A stretch of DNA of 64,000 nt from Lactifluus volemus (Eukaryota > Basidiomycota > Agaricomycetes > Russulales > Russulaceae), in NCBI GenBank assembly GCA_022376515.1, contig WTXI01000002.1:434001-498000 (forward strand), read 5' to 3'. The notes under the pieces are model-generated. The model did not search any database, was not told the origin of the DNA, and saw nothing but the letters and a program-made list of their open reading frames with translations. Positions 1 through 11,536 of this stretch are shown piece after piece; within the stretch, counting starts at the first letter, position 1, and each line of letters starts with the position of its first letter. The translations under genes were made by a program, and so were the position numbers.

Positions 1-98
1 ATAACCACACCCACAACATCGGTGACCCCTACTGGCTTCTCATCATCTCTCCCAACACAAGCTACTGTCACTACAACCTTCTACCCATCGGATCAATC

Positions 99-999
99 AT
101 GCCTAATCGAAGCAAAACCACCCCCCGCAGCACGCTCACGATCAGTTTTAGCATCACGCATAAATGCACCCTCTTCTCTGCCAGTAGCACTCCAACACCC
201 TTGAACATCGTCGGGACGTTGAAGCATCCCCTCTCAGGGGCGTGCCATGCGGTGCGCAGCCGGGAATGGCTCGGATCAAACAGAACAGGAATCTGCAGCA
301 CGCAACGCAACGTCTTTGCGGCAGAGCTGTCAACCGTGGTTTCGGATGACAGCAGCAGCAGCAACAGTAGCGACAGCCAGAACCAAGACGAAGACAACAA
401 CAACCACGTTGATGATGCGATCGAGGCTGCAGGTCTCCCACGGCTGGTATGCCTCAAGTATGCCATGGGCGTGGAGGCGACCGCTTCGCTGCGCCGCGAG
501 GCATCGTTCTACAGTAAAGAGCTCGCGCCACTTGTGGGAATCGCGGTTCCGCAGTTCTATGGACTGTTCACTGGGGGAACGATGGCTGCGCCAATTGCTT
601 GTCTTCTGATGGAGCTTTGCGCGAGCACGGCGACTTTGAGGTGTGCCGACGAATTTGCGTGAGTGGCCTCCTTAGCGGCTTATCCTCTCACGCGCCCATC
701 TTTTCTTTCTTTCCTTTATGCGTAGTCGGCAAGCAATGTTGACCGTCTGCAAGGTCCATGCGTCTGGAATAATGCACAACACTTCACTCGACTTTCGTCA
801 CTTCGTGATGAAGGAAAAACGGGTTTTCCTCGTAGATTTTTCGTGTGCGACGGTTCACGTGTGCGGGAACGCGCATCCCGTCCTCTACCAAGATAATCGT
901 AGTCCGATTGTCGATGACGAGCACGACTCGTCTGAATGCCAGGAGTTGATGAATGCTGAACAGAACATCTTTAGCCAGATTGGCGAGAGGCTGCTGTGA
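99..999 (+). CDS. protein kinase-like (probable pseudokinase), copy A
   Basis: Two exons (99-658 and 726-999) join in frame to 277 codons and a stop. The protein has a kinase-like fold signature: a strand with the lysine (LVCLKYA), a helix glutamate (REASFY), a hinge-like stretch (CLLMELC), a catalytic-loop remnant (GIMHNTSLDFRH) and LVDFS where DFG is expected. The HGD/HRD aspartate is replaced by HNTS, so catalysis is doubtful. The N-terminal 100 residues are low in complexity (runs of Ser, Asp, Asn) and unassigned. It is one of three copies; copy B starts at 7185 and the broken copy C lies near 17,540-18,200 on the other strand. Its 3' neighbour, the TFIIIC remnant, points toward it. The kinase assignment is from motifs only; the substrate is unknown. 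Confidence 0.5.
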
Positions 1000-1490
1000 G
1001 CCAGTCTCATTGCTTCGAATTCATAGTCCGTTTGTACTAGTTATGTACCCTGCAGTTTCCTACACCCTGTTGATCATATCTTAATCAATAATAATTACAA
1101 GAACGCAAAGGTGATTGAGTATATTCCGCTCCAGATATTATAATTTGGAAGAACGCACACCTGAGGTTGGACATTACTTAGTTCCTTGGGATCAGGCATG
1201 TTTGAGTAAGGGTTTAGAAAGACCATCCCACGCAAACACCACTTTGGCTCCACATGAGTCGACGGTATTAAGCTTCAAGCCTGAGGCTTGGGAGGCGTGA
1301 AAGATACCCCTCGTCTTGATTGATCGAAGGCCACTTTTCACGCTTCAAGAATGCTTGGAATATCGTCCATCACTTGAGATTGTAGACGACTCGGATATGT
1401 GGCAGGTTCAAAATGAAACGTGCGGCCAGATATCAGCAAAGAGATAACAGGCGCAGAGCGTGATGTCACGGTATGCAGATGCCGTGAACA
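1000..1490. other. intergenic tail and unmatched insert of about 400 bp
   Basis: Positions 1000-1085 still align with the sequence downstream of kinase copy B (8102-8200). From about 1090 to 1475 the sequence matches neither of the other two copies. It replaces the last ~340 bp of the TFIIIC coding region found in unit C. A 61-codon open frame at 1115-1300 has no recognised domain. Confidence 0.5.
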
Positions 1491-2060
1491 AGGAATGGCT
1501 GTGGTCTGCTATCAGTCAAGCCGAAACGGGGAAATGCGAGAGAGAGCTCACCACGTAGCCCCCACGCCGTGTCCCGCGCAGGCCGTTCGTCGTGTAACAC
1601 GTGCCGTCGGCGGAGCCAACCGCAAGTTGTGGATGGTAGTCTGATGCGCTCACACTCTGACACACCCCATGCGCCATCAGCTTTTGTGGTTGCAGGGTGC
1701 TAGAGGTGCCTAACAGGCTTACCCATACAGGCCCACCAGGATCCATGAGCGCGTGCCCTCTTCCTAGCGTACTCGGCGAGACCGGGTAGGACTTGATCGT
1801 GTTCTCATGATCGATCCTCACGACCGCACTCAGATACGGTGAATATGTGACGCTATTGATTGCGTCTGGATAGAAAAGAACGTTAGACAAGTGTCGAAAC
1901 AAAGTGAGCTGGATGGACACCTCGGGTATGGTTAAAAACATAACCATCAGCTTCGCGAATATCCGTAAGGCACTGAAGGTCGTCATAGCCCCCGCTCGCA
2001 ATTACTGTAAGTTAACTCTGATGCGTCTTACGGACTCGTAGCTCGCGTGGCATAGCACCA
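1491..2060 (-). pseudogene. TFIIIC WD40 subunit, copy A, internally deleted
   Basis: The minus strand encodes the C-terminal WD40-like part of the TFIIIC subunit (for example YHPQLAVGSADGTC), matching 16,575-17,095 of the intact copy. At about 2003-2010 the sequence jumps directly to the first codons of the gene, which match 14,455-14,497. Everything between, about 2.07 kb of coding sequence, is missing. The extreme C-terminus is also gone, replaced by the unmatched insert at 1090-1475. It cannot make a TFIIIC subunit. Confidence 0.8.
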
Positions 2061-2222
2061 CAAAGGCGATCCGTACCGAGTCGGGCCGGATGGCTATGAT
2101 GATCGCCCATCTATTAAAGCACAAAAAAGAAAAAATGACAGAAAAAAAAACATGAAAGCACATTGCAACATTGAATATATGATGACGGCGAAGGTAACAC
2201 AACTCTAATCCCTTCAAATTAC

Positions 2223-4932
2223 TCAAAAAATGTCCGACCCAGGGAACAACGCTGATCCCATGGCCTCGTCCTCCTCATCGCCCTCGCCATGGTTGACAGC
2301 CGAAATCGAACTAGGATCGCCACTAAGATCGTACCCCTTCACGTCGTGAGCATGGCGCATGACCGCTGGTTCGGGATCCGACTCCGGATCTAGATCCGGT
2401 AAGAACGGGTTCATTTCGCTGCTCTCTTGTCGCTGCAGCGCTGTGGGCTCTGCTCGCGGAAGTGAGGGCGGAGGCGGAGGTAATGGCAAGCGGGGATGCG
2501 GCGGCAGGTTCTGACGTCGCCCAACTTCGAGATCTATCTGGAAATCGGTTGGGCTAAGTTCTGGCGATGATTCTGGAGAGGCGATGCCCTCGACGCGCTG
2601 TAAGGTGCGTGAGGAGCAGGTGGCAGCTGCGGCTGCGGACGATGCACGCGCGGGGTTGATTGTTGTCGCTGTGGCTGCTGCTGACGTCGCAAGTTGTATT
2701 CAAACTGTAAAAGCACAATGGTAAGTCATGCCCAAAATCGGATGGTGTAGACAAGGGTATACCAGCTCGAAAACTTCAGCGCGCCGCTGGTCACCGGTTT
2801 CCTTGTCGATTCAATAACACAAATACAGCGTATCCGCGCTTTTTGAAAGAACTCAGGTCAGAATAAGGGCCTAGAGGCGATGAGAAATAACGTACGTATC
2901 CGCGACAAGCCCCACGCAGAATAAGCCAACCAATGCGGTGACAGTGCCAGCAAGAAGAGCAGCTTCGAGCGCTTGATCCGGTGCGCCAAGTGTACGTGCG
3001 ACGAACAAGTAAGCCGTCAGAGCAAATGGCAACGTCAAGCTTAGGGGTGCAATCTTCAGTAGAGTCAGTGGGGCTGCACATGACGGTCAGGGATATACAA
3101 CAGGAAATTTACATGCACTACGCACCCTCCGACTTGAAGTTCTTCCTAAAACACCCCGACCCACTCTCTGCAGCTGATACGAGTGCCCTCGCACGACGTG
3201 CGCTAACCCAGAAACCCTCGCCTGTGAGCCCCACATACACGAGCGCGAACTTGCTCAAACTTCCCGCTGCATCCTCAAGATAGCCAGCCGCATATAGTAA
3301 TGGACTTGTGTATATGCGCAGCGAAAGGGGAAGATATACGGGTACGCGCCGGAGGAAGATGGTGAATAGGAGAAGCATGCGCATCAGTGTAAGGAGCAGA
3401 CCCGCAAGCGCGACGCTGCCAAGAGATGGTTGTGACGCGCGATAGAGCGCAGCGTGAATGCGGTGAGTGTCCATAGGAGGTGGTTCGCGGGCAGTGGGAC
3501 TGCAAAGTAAGAGACATCGGACGTCATGAATGAGGTCACGCTAAAACAAAATCAGGTTGGGACTCACTCGGCAAAGTACCAGGCTGCGATGACCCCAGCA
3601 GTTGTTACGCGCAATATACCGCGTGCGACAGCCCATGTCCAAAACCACAATGAAATGGTCAGAGCAATCGCCCAGTTCGCCCATCCGTGGAGATGCCACT
3701 CGAGACCCGAAGCCGGGCGCAAGAGAAAACCGACAAGAGGTAGACGGAAGGTAAGCGTCAAGAAGGGGACGGACAAGAGAAGGGAAATGAGTAGGACTGA
3801 GGGCGAAAGAATGAGTAAAAGATGGGAGGAGAGTAACCGGGTGGTGAGTGTAAGCACAGAGGACGTCGAATGGATCTTCTGGGGTAGCGTTAAGAGGCGC
3901 CGACCCGTGTAAAGGGCCATAACGAGGGGAATAAGAGAGAACAGACGCAGGCTGGCGTGCGATGATGTGAGTATTCAAGACATAGGATGACAGAGGCGTT
4001 AAGACGTACCCCCAAGTTTCACCCCAAGTGGGAACCTCGTCGCCATCCCACATGAAACTTCCTACAAACGCCCAAATGGAGGATATCAAGAGGGTGGCGG
4101 GGACAAAGACGCTTGTGCCGATGACGACGTGTTTGACAAATATCCTCAAAAGGAGGACGTGAGCATATGATACTGCAGCACTGGTGAACGTTAATATGAC
4201 GAGAAGTGGTATTGTATGGAGGAATGTAGTATATGGAAGCGGGAAACTGCGTGGAGCGTCCGAAAGTTTGTGAGTGAGGAAGAGGGAGAGGAATGAGGAG
4301 ATAACGCATATCGAAAGACCCGACAGCCAGATTGAAGTCCAAATTGGATCATGAAACTTTCGTCGTGAATGAGATGAGATATAACGTGGGTCAGGAAGGG
4401 AGAAGAGGTCGACGGGCCGGGATTGGCCGTCACGAGGAAGTAGGGATTGAGTGAGAGATAATGAAAGAGGTGGCGGTGGTGGTGGTGGTGGTGGTGGTGG
4501 AGAAGGTGTAAATGCTGCTGGGAGGCGGGATTTGAGGGCAATCATCGAATTGTGACGAGGAGTGGGAAGGGGACCTGAGCTGCGTTGGTTGGTGTGCCAA
4601 CCAACCCCTGCTTTGTCCTGCAGGGGTATGTGAGGATCCAAGGAGGCGAGCGGACGTGGCTGGATACTGGGAACCTAGGTCTACTTCATCCAGGCGGGAT
4701 CATCACTCTCATCAGGCATATCCATACGAGTGTTGGCCATGGTTGTGAGGCCAGATGTATTCCCGCTACTCCGGAGATGGGGATCACCACCATCGTCGAG
4801 AGACTCTAGGCGCCTGTCCGGAACTGTACTGTGATCCGAGCGTCGGTAGAAAAGGAGAAGAAGGGAGGTCGTTCTGAAGATGGGGATGTCACGGGAAGAT
4901 GAGACGCACGTGATCGGGTTTCCGAACACCAT
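2223..4932 (-). pseudogene. PNS1 / choline transporter-like protein, copy A (frame-broken N-terminus)
   Basis: This is an inverted copy of the PNS1 gene at 11,537-14,289. The membrane core is preserved with the same exon structure, including WANWAIALTISLWFW and the acidic C-terminal tail. The N-terminal cytosolic part carries an 8-bp deletion near 4695, giving an immediate stop after DESDDP, and a second 8-bp difference near 4520. The frame does not recover between them. A shorter protein could start at 4641 and would keep the membrane segments, so some function cannot be excluded. A (GGT)n run at 4472-4502 encodes a proline stretch longer than in the other copy. It is divergent from the HNH gene, with 46 bp between the two first codons. 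Confidence 0.75.
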
Positions 4933-4978
4933 CCCCTGTCATTCTTCCCCTGTCGTGTCTCTTTCTCCATCGCTCATC

Positions 4979-6028
4979 ATGGCCGACAACATTGAAATCT
5001 TTCTATGCTTACACGGAGCACAAATATCCTTTCTTTCCATTCCCCGCAGCGATATTGATAGACTCGCTGTCTACCCATTTCGATGGCTACGTTATGTTAT
5101 GTTCGCCATTTGTGGAGCCCGTGGTGATCTTTCTACACCCAACGGCATCCTTGTGGACTACGATGTAGACAATACCAAGTTTGCTGGAAATGCATTCTAC
5201 TATTGGCCTTTAGGTAGGCTTTCTTTTTGTGTGTGAGATTCAGTGTCTCAACTTCTCCAGAATATTGTGTTTTCACAGGCCATCAAGGTTTACCCAACAA
5301 ATCACTATCTACCAACTGGAGAGCACGCCGCCACAAGTTCAGAGATGATGTTATACGACGAGATGGACATGCTTGTGTTGTTACAAATGATGCAGAAAGG
5401 CACTGTGATGTGGTACACCTGATTCCCTGGAGCAAAGGTGACAAGGTAAGATTTGTGATCAGTTTGTATAACTATTGGATGACATTGTCCCTCAGTACAT
5501 TGAAAGAGTGATACAATGTCGTTCTTCTGGAGATGACTCATCACCACCTCTGGATGTTTGGATTGATGACATGAGAAATGGAGTGTTGCTGTCAAAGACT
5601 GTGCATTCAAGGCTTCACTTTGGGGAGGTTGCCTTTATAAAGGTGTGAAACTTTGATGGTTCTTATTTACATGCCATTTTAACCAATCTTAGACACCAAA
5701 TTATGGACTGGGTCCTGAACACATCAAGAGGTTTCAGAGAGGTGACTTGCGCCAGGATTACATCACCCTTCATTGGTTGAAGGAGCCTGAAGATTATGAC
5801 CCTACAATGTTGACAACTCTTCAGACCCAAATTGGAAGTGTAAAACCTGGTGCTGCCCTTGCTGCAGGTGCAAATGTTGATGCCCTCTTCCAAGGTGAGG
5901 GAGGCTCACTACCATCCACAATCATTTTGGACTATGCCTATGGTGCTGCTGCCTACCAGACCTGGAAAAGTGGTGATGATTCTGCCTTAATGAAGCAATC
6001 TGCTGAACATCAAGAAATTGTGTTGTAG
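4979..6028 (+). CDS. HNH_2-type nuclease domain protein, copy A
   Basis: Four exons (4979-5213, 5279-5445, 5496-5642, 5693-6028) join to 294 codons with no frame break. Exon 1 holds the conserved N-terminal domain of this fungal family (PFRWLRYVMFAICGARGD). Exon 2 carries the HNH core RRDGHACVVTNDAERHC followed by HLIPWSKGD, in which the family AHxIP His is present but the preceding Ala is Leu. Such proteins (PF13391-like) are common and often multicopy in Agaricomycetes; their role is not established. The start is divergent from PNS1 copy A. A fragment (11,060-11,405) and a second full copy (19,549-20,874) are in the window. Its 3' half is almost free of CpG. Confidence 0.75.
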
Positions 6029-6311
6029 CTAGTAATAATTAATTAAAATAAATTATATTTTAGCTGTAGCATTGTAGGAAAGTGCTGAATAGGTTGTACT
6101 CTGTAGCACTGTGAGGCCATGATCATCATTCTGTGCCTTGGGCATAGTTCTGCCTGCCTCACCAACCTTGTGCTACAACTGTGTGTCTTTCATCAAGTTC
6201 ATGTCTATTAACATGTCCCATGTCACTTGGTTTCCAGATTGGTTTTGCCTTGCATCTGTATTTGTTCCCTCAATATGGGCATTCACTTCTTGATTCTCAT
6301 GTGTGGCTTTG
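5522..6311. other. CpG-depleted block (one CpG in 790 bp)
   Basis: Reading base by base, the only CG dinucleotide between 5522 and 6311 is at 5750-5751. The block covers exons 3-4 of the HNH gene and 280 bp of 3' flank. Exon 1 and the flank beyond 6312 have ordinary CpG content. The homologous exons of the copy at 19,549-20,874 keep many CpGs. Confidence 0.85.
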
Positions 6312-6906
6312 ACGTCCAGTGGCTCGAATTGTGTGCTGTGCCCCGTGCACCTATCCATACTAGTACCTCTTTTTTTCTCTTCTTTGAGGAGCGCGAGTAT
6401 CCCTTGAAGCCTGGAGTCCGTTGAGGTTGCACGTGCTTACTTTTCTATATCATGTCCTGATTTTAGCCTCGTACCTCTTGACCCATTTTTCGTCTCCGTT
6501 CGCTCCGTTGTCTCACTCTCGCGTCCCTTTGATATGTAATTATCTACTTCACTCCCGATAGTTATAGGTCTGAATGGTATTTAGGGACGTGCTGTGGATA
6601 CAACAAAGTATCAATTTCGTCAGTCTTTGTGGCTTCTACCGTGCGAATCTTGCAGTCGTACTTCCCACGTCACCTCAGGCTTCTGTGCCCGATGCAAAAT
6701 GATTGCAAAATGATTGCAAAATGGGGGCTACAGACCTCAGTCAATACTTGCCAGTGGGAAAAAAAAAAGGATACGGGATAGGAATCGTCGCAGTTGGTCA
6801 CCACCAACTGCGACCTAAGCACTGGCAACACTGGCATCAAAGTGCGCTTACTCTCGGAGAAACACCAGAGCTTCGCAGGGATTATACAGTCACTCGACTT
6901 CCGAGT
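6029..6906. other. intergenic, no gene seen
   Basis: No frame longer than about 65 codons with any recognisable domain. The first 280 bp belong to the CpG-depleted block. Positions 6693-6724 contain three tandem copies of a short AAAATGATTGC-like unit, the last one diverged. Homology to unit C begins at about 6907. Confidence 0.5.
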
Positions 6907-7184
6907 CGTCATGCCACTCTTTTCCTTCTGCGGATACTGTACTTCTGTCTCGGCTGCCAGTTATTGTTCGTTGAGTTTCTGGGATCCACACCTCGGCGTA
7001 TTGCCACGTTCGCGCTCGTCTCCATCACAAGCTTGCCACAAATCTCAGGCTGTGTACCCTCGTGGCTCATATGAACGTCCTAGTATATAACCACACCCAC
7101 AACATCGGTGACCCCTACTGGCTTCTCATCATCTCTCCCAACACAAGCTACTGTCACTACAACCTTCTACCCATCGGATCAATC

Positions 7185-8312
7185 ATGCCTAATCGAAGCA
7201 AAACCACCCCCCGCAGCACGCTCACGATCAGTTTTAGCATCACGCATAAATGCACCCTCTTCTCTGCCAGTAGCACTCCAACACCTTTGAACATCGTCGG
7301 GACGTTGAAGCATCCCCTCTCAGGGGCGTGCCATGCGGTGCGCAGCCGGGAATGGCTCGGATCAAACAGAACAGGAATCTGCAGCACGCAACGCAACGTC
7401 TTTGCGGCAGAGCTGTCAACCGTGGTTTCGGATGACAGCAGCAGCAGCAACAGTAGCGACAGCCAGAACCAAGACGAAGACAACAACAACCACGTTGATG
7501 ATGCGATCGAGGCTGCAGGTCTCCCACGGCTGGTATGCCTCAAGTATGCCATGGGCGTGGAGGCGACCGCTTCGCTGCGCCGCGAGGCATCGTTCTACAG
7601 TAAAGAGCTCGCGCCACTTGTGGGAATCGCGGTTCCGCAGTTCTATGGACTGTTCACTGGGGGAACGATGGCTGCGCCAATTGCTTGTCTTCTGATGGAG
7701 CTTTGCGCGAGCACGGCGACTTTGAGGTGTGCCGACGAATTTGCGTGAGTGGCCTCCTTAGCGGCTGCGGCTGCTGCTCAGCGGCTTATCCTCTCACGCG
7801 CCCGTCTTTTCTTTCTTTCCTTTATGCGTAGTCGGCAAGCAATGTTGACCGTCTGCAAGATCCATGCGGCTGGAATAATGCACAATACTTCACTCGACTT
7901 TCGTCACTTCGTGATGAAGGAAAAGCGGGTTCTCCTCGTAGACTTTTTGTGCGCGACGGTCCACGTGTGCGGGAACGCACATCCCGCCCTCTACCAAGAT
8001 AATCGTAGTCCTATCATCGATGACGAGCACGACTCGTCTGAATGCCAGGAGTTGATGAATGCTGAACAGAACATCTTTAGCCAGATTGGCGAGAGGCTGC
8101 TGTGGGCGAGCCTCATTGCTTGGAATTTTGTACTAGTTATGTACCTTGCAGTTTACTTTTATGTCCTACACCCTGTTGATCATATATCAATTGTTAATAA
8201 TTGTGCTCAAAGTCAAGAAGTGAGATTGAAGTGCGGCGCTTTATCATTATCTTCAGGCTCATCCACTTCCATACCGTCCACTTCCATCCGCATCGTCTCC
8301 ACACGCTCATAA
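7185..8312 (+). CDS. protein kinase-like (probable pseudokinase), copy B, stop lost
   Basis: Exons 7185-7744 and 7832-8312 join in frame to 346 codons. The first 276 or so residues are nearly identical to copy A, including LVCLKYA, HNTSLDFRH and LVDF. The stop that ends copy A (TGA) is TGG here, so the frame runs on for about 69 codons into sequence antisense to the TFIIIC 3' end. The intron is about 20 bp longer than in copy A because of a CGGCTG-rich duplication near 7770. The HRD/HGD aspartate is missing as in copy A. It is either a gene with an extended tail or a recently decayed copy. Confidence 0.45.
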
Positions 8313-10860
8313 GGAAACCTATTCCGAGCCAGGCCAGCACCGTCATGCCACGTGACGCGCTGCACACCCACGGAAGGGTACCAGGCGCTTCCACCGCCCT
8401 CCGCCCGCTCTGCCATCTCGCGTGGCTTCAGCCGGTCCAGCATGCGAAAACGACCCTCTGTGCGAATTGATACGCCTTGTTAACAAGGAATGGCTGTGGT
8501 CTGCTATCAGTAAAACTGAAACGGGGAAATGCGAGAGAGAACTCACCACGTAGCCCCCACGCCGTGTCGCGCGCAGGCCGTTCGTCGTGTAACACGTGCC
8601 GTCGGCTGAGCCAACCGCAAGTTGTGGATGGTAATCTGATGCACCACGCTCTGACACACACCCCATGCGCCATCAGCTTTTGTGGTTGCAGGGTGTTAGG
8701 AGCCTAACAGGCTTACCCATACAGGCCCACCAGGATCGCGTGCCCTCTTCCTAGCGTACTCGGCGAGACCGAGCAGGACTTGATCTTATTCTCATAATCG
8801 ATTGTCACAACCACACTCAGATAAGGAGAATATGTGACGCTATTGATTGCGTCTGGATAGAAAAGAACGTCAGACAAGTGTCGAAGTGAGCTGGATGGGC
8901 ACCTCGGGTACGGTTAAAAACATAACCACCAACTTCCCGAATATCCCTAAGGCACTGAAGGCCGTCATAGCCCCCGCTCGCAATTACTGTAGGTCCATAC
9001 GCGAACCCAGGTGAGCGTACGGATGGCAGACTGATGTGCGCAAAGTAACCAATCGGCAAGACAGCTGCGTGGAGCGTTAGAGCGTGGGCTGCCAATTTAC
9101 GTCGTAAGAGTGCTCACGCTCAGAAGTGACCGCAATGCACACCCGATATTGTAGACGACAATAGCGCCTGCGATGGCTTGAGCTGGGCATCACGCATCAT
9201 CAAAAAGGTGCAAGATCGACTACCATTTGCAGCCCTGCCGCTATCAGTTTGCTATTTCCCCAGTCGAGCGCACAAAAAGCAGCTTCTTCAAGCTCAATGC
9301 GAAGGGTGGGCGCAGGGAGTCTCACTGTCGAACGTTCGTCTATTGATGGCGCATATATCGGTAGTACTGCTCACCGTAGATAGGATCTGCTGTCAGTGAC
9401 GGTTTTTGGATGCCAAGTCCGGTGGGTACGGGACTACGTACACCGACAAGGAGCCATCTTCGAAAACACCCGCGATTAAACCGAGTTTTCTCGGAGATGC
9501 AGCGGGTGGTCCCATAGCTTTCGGTTATTTTGTTGGTTTTGCATTTGCATGCTAGTTGATGAGAGTTTGGGACATACAGGATCGTGCGGTCTCTCGACAC
9601 CAGAGGACGGTGCAAGACTCCATATTTGCACACAGGCACGGAGTGGACGTGGCACTCTAAAACCGATCTCGGGGGAATGTGCGCGCGAGGGGAACGGCGC
9701 AGCCGCGAGATAGTAATTGTCTGGCCGAGAGGCGTTAGAGCAATCCCATAAAGAAGAAGCACGAATTCACTCATTCAGCCGATCGTCAGGATGGATAGGA
9801 CACCAGTCAAGGCCCAATACAGACGCCCCGGCGTTGAATACGTGGGCACGGGTTTCTGGAAAGAACTGGGCTGTAGGACGAAGTAACAAAGGGAGAAGAT
9901 TGTCAGTGAGTGGGGGGGTCCCTGTGCGGGAGGAGAACTTACACAGTTTCAGCGTCTCCAATGTCTCGAGGTTGACATTCGTCTGTTCCCCATACAGACC
10001 AAAGTCGCAAGATACAGGCGGTGTGGCAGCCGCAGCGAGGCCACCATCCCTCGGCATATATGCGTTCCCATCTCTGAGAAACAGCGGCGACAAGTTCGTC
10101 AAAAACGATCCGGACGTGGAACGAACGAGAAGGGGAGAGACACACACCCTGCACTCAGAACGATCAAAGCCTGGTCATCAGGAATTGCGAGATCCGTATG
10201 CACCCTCGGCCTACACATCCGCTCTTCACACACCACTTGTACCTGCGCCGGGAGATTCGTCTGCTGATATTTCTCGGCTTCCCGGAACCAACCGAGGTCC
10301 TCGACCATCTGCCATACCGATCCCGCACCGATGCTCGCTCCCCAACCCTTACCAACTCTACTGGTCAATGACGGCGTAGACGCGTACGCATTTGCCGGTG
10401 CCGTCTCGTTCGGCGCGAAGAGCAGCGGTGGACGTACTAGGCGCTCGACGCGCGCCGCAGCGGTGGAAGCAACAATCGGGCCACGGAAGAGCGGTGACAG
10501 GGCGTTGACGGTGGTGTATGTTTGGGTTCGGGAGCACATAGTTCTGTCGCGAAGTGGGCGCGGCGGCAGGGCCTGGAATTTTCAAGCTGTCTGACGACGC
10601 TGCGGTTTTCCTCCTTCTGCTTGTCCTTTTCCTTGGGTATCGTCGTCGTCTTGTCTTTGGCCTTGCCCTTCTTTTTCGTCGTCTGCGTCGTCTTCGTCAC
10701 CCGTCGCATCGGTGAATTGTCGTCATCAGAAGTAGACTCTGCGCCCTCCGCCATGTTCGCTCCCATTTTTGTCGGAGCGTGTGCAACAACGGCAGGGGGT
10801 GGCGGTGCAAAGTCGCTAGTGTAATCGTCGTCTACAGCGACGTCCCTGTCTCTGTCGATA
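8213..10860 (-). pseudogene. TFIIIC WD40 subunit, copy B (truncated and frame-broken)
   Basis: The minus strand aligns with most of the unit C TFIIIC gene, from the Asp/Arg-rich N-terminal segment (NIDRDRD near 10,850) to the C-terminal WD40 part. The first ~40 codons are absent because homology stops at about 10,860-10,900. The reading frame shifts after the Lys-rich region near 10,620 (KQKEENRSVV against KQKEKTAASS in the intact copy), and several later exons are in conflicting frames. It lies in inverted orientation to the intact copy. Confidence 0.75.
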
Positions 10861-11059
10861 TTCCGGGGGTCCGCGTCTTTGTCATAGTCACATGTTGCGG
10901 TATACAAATGCAGATTTTATTAATAAAAAAAAAGAAAAGCAAGGTCAAGATCTGGCCAGAAAAGGCTGTAACAACACAGGCAGTCGTATGACATCGTCTC
11001 TGAAATTGGAACGGCGTGGGGTCCAGTCAGTAGATGGTAACTGGTCGTTTCATCTTTCA
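10861..11059. other. junction between unit B and unit C
   Basis: Homology to TFIIIC ends at about 10,860-10,900 and the HNH fragment begins at about 11,060. The ~150 bp between are A/T-rich, with an A-run around 10,926-10,934. No gene seen. This is the breakpoint of the inverted repeat formed by units B and C. Confidence 0.5.
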
Positions 11060-11405
11060 GGGTCTACAAAGGCACAATCTTCTGGCTGGAATAGTAATCT
11101 CACACAAAAGCAAGCTTACCTGAAGGCCAGTATTTTCGGTAAATTTAGTGTTGTCTACGTCGTAGTCCACGGCCTGTAAAGTATGACGTAAACAACACTG
11201 AGGGGGACCGTTGGGTGTACATAGATTACGACGGGCTCCACATATGGTGAACATAACAAAGCGTAACCATCGAAATGCGAGTCTGTCGATATTGTTGCGG
11301 GGAATTTGGACTCCATGTAAGCATGGAAAGTCTCAATGTTGTCTACTGTGAATAAGAGTCCACGACTGGGAAAGAATTCACACGGTGGTTCGGAGACCCG
11401 ACTAC
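11060..11405 (-). pseudogene. HNH gene 5' fragment
   Basis: The minus strand encodes a disrupted version of HNH exon 1: VDNIETF matches the start, and FTICGARRNL and DYDVDNTKF match the exon's second half in another frame. An insertion near 11,190-11,210 interrupts it, and the HNH core is not present. It sits divergent to the intact PNS1 gene exactly as the full HNH gene sits divergent to PNS1 copy A, so the HNH-PNS1 pairing predates the duplication. Confidence 0.7.
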
Positions 11406-11536
11406 TCAACTTGACTCAACCAGCCCAGTTTGTCCGTCTTCGCGTGCGTGTACGTGCGTATCCACGTCTCTCTCCCAGTACCGGTCTTATGTGCCGTTAA
11501 GTCTCTTCTTGATCTTTCTTCATCATACAAAGTATC

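Noticed and set aside
4191..4541. Frame with eight consecutive histidines
   Set aside because: Alternate-frame reading of the proline run of PNS1 copy A.
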